Assembly (NCBI GenBank): GCA_009744235.1
Contig: WPHV01000003.1
Span: 310,001-374,000, forward strand
Source: Gillisella vitis
GTDB taxonomy: Bacteria; Pseudomonadota; Alphaproteobacteria; Rhizobiales; Rhizobiaceae
Length of the DNA stretch: 64,000 nucleotides
Direction: 5' to 3'
Shown: positions 25,991 to 35,226 of the stretch, piece after piece
Position numbering within the stretch: the first letter of the stretch is position 1
How the letters are laid out: each line of letters begins with the position of its first letter
The notes under the pieces: generated by a model
What the model saw: the letters and a program-made list of their open reading frames with translations, nothing else
What the model was told of the DNA's origin: nothing
The model's database searches: none
Translations under genes and position numbers: made by a program

Positions 25991-27775
25991 TTAGAACTCG
26001 CCTGCAACCTCCCGGCGTCGCAGGTCCAGTTCTTCACTATAGCGGCGAAGCGTGTGGCTTTCGGTCAGCAAGCCGATTGGACGGTTCTGGACGCGGTCGT
26101 TCATCACGGCCAGCGCTTCGCTCTGGGTGGAATCAAAGATGGCGGCGGCCTGTTTGACATTCATGGTCGGCAAAAGCACATCCTTGGTATAGCGCAGATA
26201 GGTTTCCAGGCTGCGGCTCTCATCCTCGCGGTCCATTGGATCGGCATAGATTTCCGGCAGAAGCACGATACCGGCATAGCGGCCGTCGTCATTGACCATG
26301 ATCACCCGCTGGGTCGAGCCCAAGGGAAATTGCTTGCAGAATTCCTCAAGCCCCATGGAGAGCTTGGCGGTGCGGACATCGGCGCGCATCATCTTGGCCA
26401 CCGTCAGGTCACGTATCCAGCCGACATCCTGGGCGCTGCGAATGGTTTCGCCGCGCAGGTGAAAACGCCAGGTGGCGAAGGAATAGCCGAACGACACCCG
26501 CACCACCAGCGAGGTGGTGATAACAGAGGCAAGCACCAGCGCGGTGATCGGAAAGTCGCCGGTCAATTCCAGAGCCAGAAAGGTCATGGTCAGCGGTCCA
26601 CCAATGACGGCGGCGGCAAAGGCGCTCATGCCGACCACGGCATAAATCACCGGCGTCAGCGTCAGAACTGGAAACAGCATGGCACCAAAGGCAAAGATCT
26701 TGCCGAGCAGCGCACCCATGAACAGCGAGGCGAAAAACAGGCCGCCACGAAAGCCGGAGCCGATGGAGACGGCGCTGGCAATGGATTTCAGGACGAACAG
26801 CAGCACCAGCGCATAAAGGCTGCTCTGGGTATTGAGGTTGATATGCAGCGCACCGTGGCCACCGGCCAGAACCTGCGGGGAGACCAGCGCCAGAAGGCCG
26901 ATGATGATCCCGCCGATCATTGGCCTGAAGGGCTGGGAGATGAAGCTCTTGCGCGCGGTTTCCTCGATGAAGGATACCGCCTGCATGAGCACGATGCCAA
27001 CGCCTGCGCAGACAATGCCGAGCATGACGGCGGGCAGGTAATCGATTGGGGTGATGTTACCAACCGCACCGATGTCAATGGACAGGCCCTGCCCGCCGAT
27101 CTGGCTGGTAACGATTTTTGCCACCAGCGCCGAGACGATCACCGGGGCAAGCGTCACGACCGTATAGGAGCCGATGATCAGTTCGACCGCGTAGAAAGCA
27201 CCGGTCAGCGGCGCATCGAAGGCCGCAGCAATCGCACCGGCGGCCCCGCAGCCCACCAGCAGCCGCAAGTCACCGCGCCGCAGCTTCAGCTTGACGCCAA
27301 GCTTGGAGGCAAAGCCGGAGGCGATCTGGGTGTAACCGGCCTCCAGCCCCACTGAGGCCCCGAAACCGTTGGAAATGATATTCTGCACGCAAACGATGAT
27401 GCTGTCGGTCAGTGACAACCGTCCGCCATGCAGCGCATTGGCCTCGATGGGGTCGACCATCGGCTTTTTACGGGTTTTGGACAGGATGAAGACGATAATG
27501 CCAAGGATGACCCCTCCGATTATAGGGCCGCCCAGCACAATAGGGCCGGTAATGCCGCTGCCACTCAGCGTGCCTTCCACTCCGAAAATAAGAAAATGCA
27601 GACTGGCGCTTAAGAAACTGACCAGTGACACCAGCAAACCCGCGAGTATGCCGATAATGGCGGCCAGCACCACAAGCCCCAGTTCGCCCCGCCGTAGCAG
27701 TGCCTGAAGCCGGGATGCTTTCAGATTGTTGAGAAAGCTGGCTGTGCTGGGAGATTGAAAAGGCTTGTTCAACAT
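25991..27775 (-). CDS. ClC-type chloride channel/antiporter with C-terminal CBS region
   Basis: 594 aa. Residues about 30-440 are the hydrophobic ClC core with around 10-12 membrane helices; the last 130 residues contain a CBS pair (from about 455, with TQRVIMVNDDGRYAGIV). The motif equivalent to GREGP is GLEAGYTQ, retaining the Glu that gates proton coupling, and GxFxP appears as GSGFRGGLFF. The N-terminal GSGIP motif is not recognisable; DPIEANALHGG occupies that region. It may be an anion/proton exchanger, but ion selectivity cannot be assumed from these changed motifs. It lies downstream of tRNA-Lys in the opposite orientation. Confidence 0.85.
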   Translation of the reverse strand: MLNKPFQSPSTASFLNNLKASRLQALLRRGELGLVVLAAIIGILAGLLVSLVSFLSASLHFLIFGVEGTLSGSGITGPIVLGGPIIGGVILGIIVFILSKTRKKPMVDPIEANALHGGRLSLTDSIIVCVQNIISNGFGASVGLEAGYTQIASGFASKLGVKLKLRRGDLRLLVGCGAAGAIAAAFDAPLTGAFYAVELIIGSYTVVTLAPVIVSALVAKIVTSQIGGQGLSIDIGAVGNITPIDYLPAVMLGIVCAGVGIVLMQAVSFIEETARKSFISQPFRPMIGGIIIGLLALVSPQVLAGGHGALHINLNTQSSLYALVLLFVLKSIASAVSIGSGFRGGLFFASLFMGALLGKIFAFGAMLFPVLTLTPVIYAVVGMSAFAAAVIGGPLTMTFLALELTGDFPITALVLASVITTSLVVRVSFGYSFATWRFHLRGETIRSAQDVGWIRDLTVAKMMRADVRTAKLSMGLEEFCKQFPLGSTQRVIMVNDDGRYAGIVLLPEIYADPMDREDESRSLETYLRYTKDVLLPTMNVKQAAAIFDSTQSEALAVMNDRVQNRPIGLLTESHTLRRYSEELDLRRREVAGEF

Positions 27776-27809
27776 CGTCTATCCTGGCCCGCGCCATGTT
27801 TTCGAGAAA

Positions 27810-28628
27810 TCAGGCTGAAAGCGTGACCTCGAATTGCATCTGGTCATAGGCCGGCTCGACATGGTCAGGCGTTTCGCGCAGGACGGTGTCGTAATCGAGC
27901 GGAATATGCATATGTGTCAATATCGCCCGCTTCGGGGCAAGCCGGTCGATCCATGCCAGTGATTGCGACAGCGACAGGTGGCTCGGATGCTCCCTATATT
28001 GCAGGGCATCGATAACAAGCACATCCAGCCCAGCCAGGCGCGGCACGGTATGCGCTGGGAAATCACTGACATCGCTGCAATAGGCGACATCGCCGATCCG
28101 AAAGCCGAGTGAAATAATGTCGCCATGCTGCTGTTCCAGCGGCAGGAGCGCAATGCGCCCGCCTGCGCCATCGATCTCGACCGGACGGTCCATGTCCTCG
28201 ATGAGATGCGGGCGCACGATGGGGGGATAATTGCTACCATCAGGGGTCTTCAGGCAATAGCCGAACCCCGTCTCTATCCGGCGCATGGTCTCCGGCTCGG
28301 CATAGATCGGAATGCGTCCGCGCTGCATCAAGGAATAGCCGCGCAGGTCATCGATGCCATGCAAGTGATCGGCATGGGCGTGGCTATAAACCACGGCGTC
28401 CAGCGATTGGACACCCGCTCGGATCATTTGTTCACGAAAATCCGGGCCGGTATCGACGAGAACCACGGTCTTGCCGCCATCAGGGCCGATCTGCTCGATC
28501 AGGAAAGACGCGCGTGTGCGCCGGTTTTTCGGGTTTGAAGGATCGCAGTCTCCCCAGTCACCATTGATCCGCGGCACGCCCGGCGACGATGAGCATCCCA
28601 GAATGGTGAAGCGGCGGAGATAGGTCAT
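27810..28628 (-). CDS. MBL-fold metallo-hydrolase (PhnP-like)
   Basis: 272 aa with a metallo-beta-lactamase fold. Motif 2 is SHAHADHLHGIDD (about 83-95), which supplies the HxHxDH metal ligands. Further ligands lie in CSDVSDF (Asp) and the terminal ILTHMHIP (His). The opening ILGCSSSPGVPRINGDWGDCDP is typical of the PhnP/rhizobial group that follows tatD. PhnP itself cleaves cyclic phosphodiesters; the substrate here is unknown. It is last in the metG-tatD-MBL string, 7 nt after tatD. Confidence 0.88.
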   Translation of the reverse strand: MTYLRRFTILGCSSSPGVPRINGDWGDCDPSNPKNRRTRASFLIEQIGPDGGKTVVLVDTGPDFREQMIRAGVQSLDAVVYSHAHADHLHGIDDLRGYSLMQRGRIPIYAEPETMRRIETGFGYCLKTPDGSNYPPIVRPHLIEDMDRPVEIDGAGGRIALLPLEQQHGDIISLGFRIGDVAYCSDVSDFPAHTVPRLAGLDVLVIDALQYREHPSHLSLSQSLAWIDRLAPKRAILTHMHIPLDYDTVLRETPDHVEPAYDQMQFEVTLSA

Positions 28629-28635
28629 CTGTCAC

Positions 28636-29418
28636 TCAAAGCCTTGGCATTTTCGAAAACAGTCTTAATGCATTATCCGTGGTGATCGCGGCGATGTCCG
28701 CGTAGCTGACACCCTTGACCTCCGCCAGCACCTCCGCCGTATTGACGACATAGGAGGGTTCGTTGCGTTTTCCACGCCAGCGCTTCGGCGCAAGGTAAGG
28801 CGCGTCGGTCTCCACCAGTAGCCGGTCCATCGGCAGATCCTTGGCGATATCGCGCAGCTCCTGCGATTTCGGAAAGGTCAGGATGCCGGAAAAGGAAATA
28901 TAGCCACCCAGCTCCACGCCGGTTTTCGCCAAAGCCTCGCCAGCCGAAAAGCAATGCAGAATGAAGGGAAACGCACCCTTGGCCGTCTCCTCACGCAGGA
29001 TCTGCGCCATGTCGTCATCGGCGCTGCGGCTATGGATTACCAGCGGCAATTGTGTGCGGCGCGACGCCTCGATATGACGCAGGAAGCCGGTCTTCTGGTC
29101 TTCAGGCGTTTGGGTATCGTAGAAGTAATCCAGGCCGCATTCGCCGATGGCAACGACCTTCTCATGCGCCTCGGCCAGCCGCACCAGATCATCAGCACCA
29201 ATCTCCAGCTCTTCATTGGCATTGTTGGGATGGGTACCAACCGAGCAGAAGACCGAAGGATAGCGCTCCGTCAGCGCCAACAGCGCCGGAAGCTTGGCAA
29301 CGCGGGTGGATATTGTCACCATCTGCTTGACGCCCGCGTCATGGGCGCGCTTCACCAGCGCGTCGCGCTCTTCCTCGAAATCGGCGAAATCCAGATGGCA
29401 ATGGGTATCGATCAGCAT
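28636..29418 (-). CDS. TatD family metal-dependent deoxyribonuclease
   Basis: 260 aa TIM-barrel hydrolase. Metal ligands: DTHCHLDF at the N-terminus, GECGLDYFYD near 92, HSR near 128, HCF near 154 and ETDAPYL near 203. This is the TatD/YcfH family, with 3'-5' DNase activity in studied members. It starts 3 nt after metG, so it is co-transcribed, an arrangement common in many bacteria. Confidence 0.92.
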   Translation of the reverse strand: MLIDTHCHLDFADFEEERDALVKRAHDAGVKQMVTISTRVAKLPALLALTERYPSVFCSVGTHPNNANEELEIGADDLVRLAEAHEKVVAIGECGLDYFYDTQTPEDQKTGFLRHIEASRRTQLPLVIHSRSADDDMAQILREETAKGAFPFILHCFSAGEALAKTGVELGGYISFSGILTFPKSQELRDIAKDLPMDRLLVETDAPYLAPKRWRGKRNEPSYVVNTAEVLAEVKGVSYADIAAITTDNALRLFSKMPRL

Positions 29419-29421
29419 CTA

Positions 29422-30987
29422 TCAGGCCTTGTCTGCTGCTTTGTCTGCGTCCGGGGCAACGTAGCGCGGGAAGACCGGTGATACGGCAAGAAGCTCCGTT
29501 CCGGGTGTCAGGCGGCCTGCTTGGCCCAGTTTGGCGAACACCCGATCATCCGGTGCAATGGCCACGAGATCAAGCAGCTTCGCCGCACTGTCGGGCATGA
29601 TCGGCTGGAACAGGATGGCAATCTGCCGCACCACTTCCGCCGTGACATACAGAACCGTTTCCATGCGCGGCACATCCGTCTTGCGCAGCACCCAGGGTGC
29701 CTGGGCGGCGAAATAACGGTCGGCTTCGTTGACAATGTTCATGATTGCACCCACAGCCTTGTGGATCTGCTGGCGAGACATTTCCTCGCGGCAGATGGTA
29801 ATGGCCTCGTCGGCAATCGCAAGAATGGCCTCGTCGGCCTCAGTCAGAGGGCCGGGCTGCGGCACCTTGCCGTCGAGGTTCTTGGCGATCATCGATAGCG
29901 AACGGCTGGCAAGATTGCCGATGCCGTTGGCGAGATCGGCATTGATACGCGGAGCAATAAGCTCAGCATTACAATTGCCATCCTGCCCAAAAGAGATTTC
30001 GCGGCACAGGAAATAACGGACATTATCAAGACCGAACTGCTGCAACAGGTCAAAGGGGTCAACCACATTCCCAAGCGATTTTGACATCTTCTCGCCCTTG
30101 TTCAGGACGAATCCGTGGGCGAAAATTCGCTTAGGCAACGCAACACCCGCCGACAGCAGGAAAGCCGGCCAGTAGACGGCGTGGAAGCGGATAATGTCCT
30201 TGCCGATGATATGGGCGTCTGCTGGCCAATATTTGGCGCGCGGACCGTTTTCATCCGTCAGATAGCCGGTGGCTGTGATGTAATTGGTCAGCGCATCGAC
30301 CCAGACATACATGACATGCTTGTCATCGCCGGGCACCTTGATACCCCAGTCAAAGGTGGTGCGCGACATCGACAGGTCCTTGAGACCGGACTTGACGAAG
30401 GACAGCACCTCATTGCGGCGCTCATTAGGGCCGATGAAATCCGGCTGATCCTCGTAGAGCTTCAGCAGCTTGTCTTCATAGGCTGAAAGACGGAAGAAAT
30501 AGCTCTCCTCTTCCACCCATTCCACCGGCGTTCCCTGTGGCCCATAGCGAACGCCATCGGCGCGCATTTCGGTTTCGTCTTCGGCGTAATAGGCCTCGTC
30601 GCGCACCGAGTACCAGCCCGCATAGCTGTCCTTGTAGATGTCGCCGTTTTTCTCCATCCGCTTCCAGATTTCCTGGCTGGCGGCGTGGTGGCGGGCTTCC
30701 GTGGTGCGGATGAAATCGTCGTTGGAGGCATTGAGCAGCTTGCCCATGGCGCGGAATTCGTCAGAATTGCGCTTTGCCAGCTCCTCTGGCGCAATGCCTT
30801 CGTTGCGGGCGGTCTGCTGCATTTTCTGGCCGTGCTCGTCGGTGCCGGTCAGGAAGAACACGTCCTTGCCATCCAGCCGCTGGAAGCGCGCCATCGCATC
30901 CGTGGCGATCAGCTCATAGGCATGGCCAATATGCGGCTTGCCGTTCGGATAGGAGATGGCGGTGGTGATGTAGAACGTATCTTTCAT
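29422..30987 (-). CDS. metG: Methionyl-tRNA synthetase
   Basis: 521 aa class I synthetase. The HIGH motif is [12 protein letters not shown] near residue 15 and KMSKS is KMSKSLGN near 300. The connective peptide lacks zinc-binding cysteine knuckles ([10 protein letters not shown]... in that region), and there is no C-terminal tRNA-binding EMAP domain, so it is the short zinc-free MetG type. It leads the metG-tatD-MBL group. In this genome holB is not directly upstream: a plus-strand TauE/SafE gene lies between. Confidence 0.95.
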   Translation of the reverse strand: MKDTFYITTAISYPNGKPHIGHAYELIATDAMARFQRLDGKDVFFLTGTDEHGQKMQQTARNEGIAPEELAKRNSDEFRAMGKLLNASNDDFIRTTEARHHAASQEIWKRMEKNGDIYKDSYAGWYSVRDEAYYAEDETEMRADGVRYGPQGTPVEWVEEESYFFRLSAYEDKLLKLYEDQPDFIGPNERRNEVLSFVKSGLKDLSMSRTTFDWGIKVPGDDKHVMYVWVDALTNYITATGYLTDENGPRAKYWPADAHIIGKDIIRFHAVYWPAFLLSAGVALPKRIFAHGFVLNKGEKMSKSLGNVVDPFDLLQQFGLDNVRYFLCREISFGQDGNCNAELIAPRINADLANGIGNLASRSLSMIAKNLDGKVPQPGPLTEADEAILAIADEAITICREEMSRQQIHKAVGAIMNIVNEADRYFAAQAPWVLRKTDVPRMETVLYVTAEVVRQIAILFQPIMPDSAAKLLDLVAIAPDDRVFAKLGQAGRLTPGTELLAVSPVFPRYVAPDADKAADKA

Positions 30988-31198
30988 GGGTCGGCCCTTG
31001 CAGTCCGCTTTATCGATCAGGAATGTCCGCCGCTCTTAGCGCATGTCGCCGCGTTGCGAAACAACAAGTTTCTCGGCCAAGCGCTTTGCGCATGAGGTCT
31101 TCGCCTTGACCGGCGTGCATTCCTTTCGCTAGATCGCTTTCATCGGCCCTGTCCGAATCCGAGGAGGCGACGTTCTGACCGGTTTTTCATTCGATCCA

Positions 31199-31972
31199 AT
31201 GGTTTCGCTTTCAGGCTTTTTCGTGGGAGCTCTGGTTGGTATTACCGGCGTCGGCGGCGCATCGCTGATGACGCCGTTGATGGTGCTGCTGTTTGGCATT
31301 CATCCGGCAACCGCCGTGGGAACCGACCTTCTCTATGCGGCAATCACCAAGATGGCGGGTGCCGCTGTGCATCATCGCCACGGACATATCCGCTGGCGGC
31401 TGGTCGGCCTGCTGGCGCTGGGCAGCATTCCGGCCACGTCAGTGACGCTCTGGCTGATGAGCGGTGTTGACAGGAAAAGCGCCCATTCCACCGATCTCCT
31501 GACCACCAGCCTCGGCATCATGCTGATGATCACTGCACTCATCCTGCTGTTTCGCGATCTGCTGATGCGCTATGAAATCAACTGGCTTCAAGCCCATCGC
31601 AGCCCGAGCCCGCGCGCCATTGCAATCGGCACTGTCGTTCTAGGTCTGGTGTTGGGTGCAGTCGTTACGCTGACTTCGGTTGGCGCTGGGGCCATCGGCG
31701 TCACCGTGCTGCTGTTTCTCTATCCACGTGCCGCCATCAACGACATCGTTGGCTCTGATATTGCTCACGCCATTCCCCTGACGCTGATTGGCGGCATCGG
31801 CTATTGGGTGATCGGCGATGTCAACTGGGTGCTGCTGGGCTCCTTGCTGATCGGCTCCATTCCCGGAATCGTCTTGGGAAGTTATGCGGCACCACGCCTG
31901 CCGGAAAAAGCAGTGAGAATGATCCTGGCGGTTATTCTGGTCGTCGTCGCTGCAAAGCTGATCGCGCTATAG
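31199..31972 (+). CDS. TauE/SafE family sulfite exporter-like membrane protein
   Basis: At least 257 aa with about eight membrane segments and the duplicated TauE/SafE motif: GALVGITGVGGASLMTPLM at the N-terminus and GAVVTLTSVGAGAIGVTVL at mid-protein. Family members export sulfite, sulfoacetate or other organic anions. The only ATG near the domain is 31199, but the clear ribosome-binding site GAGGAGG (31161-31167) lies 31 nt before it and 7 nt before an in-frame CTG at 31175, which may be the real start. It sits opposite to and between holB and metG. Confidence 0.85.
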   Translation: MVSLSGFFVGALVGITGVGGASLMTPLMVLLFGIHPATAVGTDLLYAAITKMAGAAVHHRHGHIRWRLVGLLALGSIPATSVTLWLMSGVDRKSAHSTDLLTTSLGIMLMITALILLFRDLLMRYEINWLQAHRSPSPRAIAIGTVVLGLVLGAVVTLTSVGAGAIGVTVLLFLYPRAAINDIVGSDIAHAIPLTLIGGIGYWVIGDVNWVLLGSLLIGSIPGIVLGSYAAPRLPEKAVRMILAVILVVVAAKLIAL

Positions 31973-31985
31973 AACCCGATCAAGC

Positions 31986-33008
31986 TTATACAGCCGCGAC
32001 CTCACCAAGAATTTCCAACAGCGTCTGCTTGCGATCGAGGTTATAGGCCCCGGCCACGCCAAGCTTTTCGACGATGGCACTGGAAAGCCGCGATAGCCGT
32101 TCGGCCCGGGCAAGATCACCGGCCATGGCGACTTCACGCGCATTGTCCATCAGGAATTCGGACAGATGCTCGATGAAGAAATGATAGATCACGTCACTGT
32201 CCTTGGCTGAAAGCGCATCGGCCAGCTTGTGCATCTGCCGTCTTGCCGCCGGGCCTTCGCTCGCCAGGATCGCATTAAAGGCAGCGATGATTTCCATGCC
32301 GCCATAATTAATCAGTTTCAACGCCTGCGACACGCTGCCCTTGGAGAGATCGGAAAGCGCCGCCATCTGCTCCACAGGAGGCGAAACATCCAGGTGCGCC
32401 AGCACGCTGGCCAGATCGTCCACGCCAAGCGTTTGTAATTTCAGCGGCATGCAGCGCGAGCGGATGGTGGGCAAAAGCTTGCCCGGCGCATGCGACAGAA
32501 CCAGGAATAGCGACCGTTTCGGTGGCTCCTCCAGCACTTTCAAAATCGCATTAGCCGCATTGCGGTTCATGTCGTCGGCGGGATCGAGAATAACGATCCG
32601 CCAATTGCCACCGCCCGAGGTCTGGGAAAAGAAATGCCCGGCCTTGCGGATTTCTTCCACAGTAATCGAGGCTTTCGCCCTGCCGGTCTTCTCATCCACC
32701 GGTCGGGCAATATGCAGGAGGTTATGCGAGGCCCCGGAGGCAATTTGGCGTCCGACCAGCGAGTTCGGGTCCGGGTCGGCAAGAACGAAAGGCGCGCTGG
32801 CGGGGTCGGGATGCGACAGGACATGATGAGCAAAACGGAAGGCCAGCGTTGCCTTACCGATCCCTTCCGGCCCTTCGATCAGGATTGCATGATGCAGCTT
32901 GCCGGACTGGTAGGAGCCCGCCAGAAACTGTTCCGCCGCGCCATGGCCAAACAGCTTGTCATTGGCAAAGGGCGCAATGGCGCCATCGAGAAGACCGGGC
33001 TTTTCCAT
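31986..33008 (-). CDS. holB: DNA polymerase III delta-prime subunit
   Basis: 340 aa AAA+ clamp-loader subunit. It has a P-loop-like GPEGIGKATLAF near 45-56 and the sensor-1-containing IVILDPADDMNRNAANAILKVLEEPP near 145-170, which is the delta-prime signature (LKVLEEPP), followed by LFLVLSHAPGKLLPTIRSRC. The usual zinc knuckle of gamma/tau is absent. It follows tmk by one nucleotide, a widespread tmk-holB pairing. Confidence 0.93.
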   Translation of the reverse strand: MEKPGLLDGAIAPFANDKLFGHGAAEQFLAGSYQSGKLHHAILIEGPEGIGKATLAFRFAHHVLSHPDPASAPFVLADPDPNSLVGRQIASGASHNLLHIARPVDEKTGRAKASITVEEIRKAGHFFSQTSGGGNWRIVILDPADDMNRNAANAILKVLEEPPKRSLFLVLSHAPGKLLPTIRSRCMPLKLQTLGVDDLASVLAHLDVSPPVEQMAALSDLSKGSVSQALKLINYGGMEIIAAFNAILASEGPAARRQMHKLADALSAKDSDVIYHFFIEHLSEFLMDNAREVAMAGDLARAERLSRLSSAIVEKLGVAGAYNLDRKQTLLEILGEVAAV

Positions 33009-33009
33009 C

Positions 33010-33675
33010 CTAGTGCCTTCCGTGGTTTTGAGGCAGAAGTGGTTTCACGGCTGCAAAAATCTCCTCGGCGATCTGCTCGATCCCGACGCTCGCATCCACC
33101 ACTCTGCAACGCGCAGGCTCGGCCCGCGCAATAGCTTGAAAAGCCTCGCGGCGGCGTTCGTGAATGGCGATTTCCTCTTTCTCGAAACGATCAGGCGCAT
33201 CTTCTCCCAAGGCCCCAGCCCGGTTTTTCGCCCGCGCCAATCCGATATTTGCCGGCAGATCGAGGATGATCGTCAGGTCCGGCACCACGCCGTCCACGGC
33301 AATGGCTTGCAGCCGCTCGATGAAGGCAGAAGAGAGATTGCCGGTCGCGCCCTGATAGACCCGCGAGGAATCCATGAAGCGGTCGCAAAGCACCACATCG
33401 CCCCGCAGCAGCGCCGGGCGCAGCCGGGCTTCGACATGGTCATTGCGGGCGGCGGCAAACAGGATGGCTTCCATTTCCACCCCGAACGGCTCGGCGGCAC
33501 CCGACAGCAGCACATGTCGCAAGGCCTCGGCGCAGGGTGAGCCACCCGGTTCTCGGCTGATGACGACGGCAAAGCCGAGTGCCTCCAGCGCGTTTGCCAG
33601 AAGCCTGATCTGGGTGGACTTGCCCGCGCCCTCGCCGCCTTCGAATGTTACGAATAATCCGCTGCCAACCGACAC
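33010..33675 (-). CDS. tmk: Thymidylate kinase
   Basis: 221 aa from GTG 33675, the only start that keeps a short N-terminus before the P-loop; the frame runs on to 33885 but through a repeat and an inverted repeat. Walker A is [12 protein letters not shown] near 10-21, the DRY-like motif is [12 protein letters not shown] near 100, and the lid is [20 protein letters not shown] near 150. It phosphorylates dTMP to dTDP. Coupled to holB downstream. A perfect 22-bp hairpin ends 18 nt before the start codon. Confidence 0.94.
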   Translation of the reverse strand: MSVGSGLFVTFEGGEGAGKSTQIRLLANALEALGFAVVISREPGGSPCAEALRHVLLSGAAEPFGVEMEAILFAAARNDHVEARLRPALLRGDVVLCDRFMDSSRVYQGATGNLSSAFIERLQAIAVDGVVPDLTIILDLPANIGLARAKNRAGALGEDAPDRFEKEEIAIHERRREAFQAIARAEPARCRVVDASVGIEQIAEEIFAAVKPLLPQNHGRH

Positions 33676-33693
33676 TGATCCGCTTTCTTTCCT

Positions 33694-33740
33694 GTTTAGA
33701 GCGTTTCGGTGTTTCATGGAAACACCGAAACGCTCTAAAC
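33694..33740. repeat. Perfect 22-bp inverted repeat (3-nt loop) between dacF-like gene and tmk
   Basis: Arms GTTTAGAGCGTTTCGGTGTTTC and its exact complement are separated by ATG. The hairpin lies in the transcript between the dacF-like stop and the tmk ribosome-binding region (AGGAAAG directly follows it). It abuts the mosaic repeat at 33741-33790, so the two may be one composite element. Confidence 0.9.
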
Positions 33741-33790
33741 TTTTGTTTTTACGCATTTCCGGACGGAAAACCGGTTCCCACGTTTCGGTC
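33741..33790. repeat. Rhizobial intergenic mosaic-type repeat, copy 2
   Basis: It shares more than 20 identical bases with copy 1 at 15879-15936 (ACGCATTTCCGG then ACGGAAAACCG), and the leading TTTTGTTTT with one extra T. It is adjacent to the perfect inverted repeat at 33694-33740 and lies downstream of the dacF-like gene. Confidence 0.75.
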
Positions 33791-33847
33791 CGTTGCTCTA
33801 GAACCGCTGTGTAACGCAAGCTTGCGCCCTGGGAAACCTCTGTCGGC

Positions 33848-35083
33848 TCAAACCCAGGAAAACAGCAATTCCACCAGTGCGTCACGGGTGCGTTTGACCA
33901 GCGAGCCCAACGTTGACGGCGACGCGGCCTGAAGCGGCATGTCGCGCAGCAGCTTATCGCCGAGCATCACCTTCAAATGCCCGACCTGCTGGCCCTGGGC
34001 AACGCCGGGGCGCAATGGCCAGGGATAGATCACCTTGGCTTCCAGCTTATCGCTTGCGCCAACCGGCAGATAGACATCAACCGGCTGCGGCGAGACCAGC
34101 GGTACCTGTGCCGGTTCCCCACCATAAACGCTGGCCTCGCCGATCACTTGCCCCGCCTCAAACAGGCGGCGCTTCTCAAAGGCGGAAAAGCCCCAGGCCA
34201 GCGCCTTTGCCGCATCCTCCTGCCGGGACTTGTCACTTTCGCTACCAGCCAGGCCGAGATAGAGACGCACGCCGTTCTGCTGCGCGGAGGCGACGATGGA
34301 ATACCCTTCCCCCTCGGCAAAGCCTGCCGCCAGGCCATCCACACCGGGTGACTGGCCAAGAAGCGGATTGCGATTGCGCTGGAAAATCTTGTTCCACTCG
34401 AAATCCGGCTGAGCGTAGAGCGCATAGAAATCCGGGTAATTGGACTTGAGCGCCTGCGCCAGCGTGATCATGTCGCGCAGGCTGACTTTATTACCGGGAT
34501 CGGGAAGGCCGGTTGCATTGGCAAAATGGCTGTCCTTCAGGCCAAGCGCTGCCGCCCGTTCATTCATCAGCTTGACGAAACCCTGCTCCGATCCGGCCAT
34601 GCCTTCGGCAAGGATCAAGCAGGCATCATTGGCCATCTGCACCATGACGCCCTTCAGCAACGCCTCCACCGGCACGCGCGAGCGCACGGCAGCAAACATC
34701 GTCGCCGTGCGTGACGGCGCGCCACCGGTGCGCCAGGCAAATTCGGAAACGGGAAACTCCTGGGACAGCGTCAGGCGACCGGATTTCAGCGCATCGAGCA
34801 CCACTTCCGCAACCATCATCTTGGAGAGAGAGGCCGAGGTGAAGGGCTGATCGCTGTTCTTTTCAAACAGCACACTGCCGGTTTCGGCCTCGATCAGCAG
34901 GACCTGCTTGGCCTCGGTGGCGTAGACGGCGGGCGTTGCCGTGTCGGCTGCCGCTCCTTGCGCAAACGTGCTGGTCTGAAAACTTACGCCGTAGAAAAGT
35001 GCTGCAAGCAGCACAAGCATCTTTCTATAGTATGATCCACCATACGCCCAGAAGCGCTTTGTGACCGGCAAGCCGATATGCAT
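33848..35083 (-). CDS. DacF-like D-alanyl-D-alanine carboxypeptidase family protein with altered active-site motifs
   Basis: About 411 aa from ATG 35083 (GAAGG 6 nt upstream; 35089 is an alternative). An N-terminal hydrophobic segment ([20 protein letters not shown]) is a signal sequence. The S11 peptidase fold is clear, with SxxK as SASLSKMM near 75. The SxN motif, however, reads MAN (VQMANDACL near 155), and KTG reads AAG ([14 protein letters not shown] near 250). A C-terminal PBP5-C-like domain (about 300-390, with [19 protein letters not shown]) is present. PBP-type transpeptidase chemistry needs all three motifs, so activity is doubtful; a structural or regulatory role in peptidoglycan is possible. 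It lies between rlpA and tmk. Confidence 0.85.
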   Translation of the reverse strand: MHIGLPVTKRFWAYGGSYYRKMLVLLAALFYGVSFQTSTFAQGAAADTATPAVYATEAKQVLLIEAETGSVLFEKNSDQPFTSASLSKMMVAEVVLDALKSGRLTLSQEFPVSEFAWRTGGAPSRTATMFAAVRSRVPVEALLKGVMVQMANDACLILAEGMAGSEQGFVKLMNERAAALGLKDSHFANATGLPDPGNKVSLRDMITLAQALKSNYPDFYALYAQPDFEWNKIFQRNRNPLLGQSPGVDGLAAGFAEGEGYSIVASAQQNGVRLYLGLAGSESDKSRQEDAAKALAWGFSAFEKRRLFEAGQVIGEASVYGGEPAQVPLVSPQPVDVYLPVGASDKLEAKVIYPWPLRPGVAQGQQVGHLKVMLGDKLLRDMPLQAASPSTLGSLVKRTRDALVELLFSWV

Positions 35084-35226
35084 CGCCATCCTTCACCAAC
35101 AATAATATGCTGGACGGCGAGAATCGCGACCGGCATCTATAATGGATAGGTTTTATGGAGGAAGGCGTCTACCCTTGAAAGCGGCTAGAGCAAGGCTCGA
35201 ACAAGCCTCACCAGCGCCAGTTGGGA

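Noticed and set aside
25949..27355. 468-codon plus-strand frame opposite the ClC gene
   Set aside because: His/Gln/Arg-rich translation, antisense to a clear membrane protein; no ribosome-binding site or family match.
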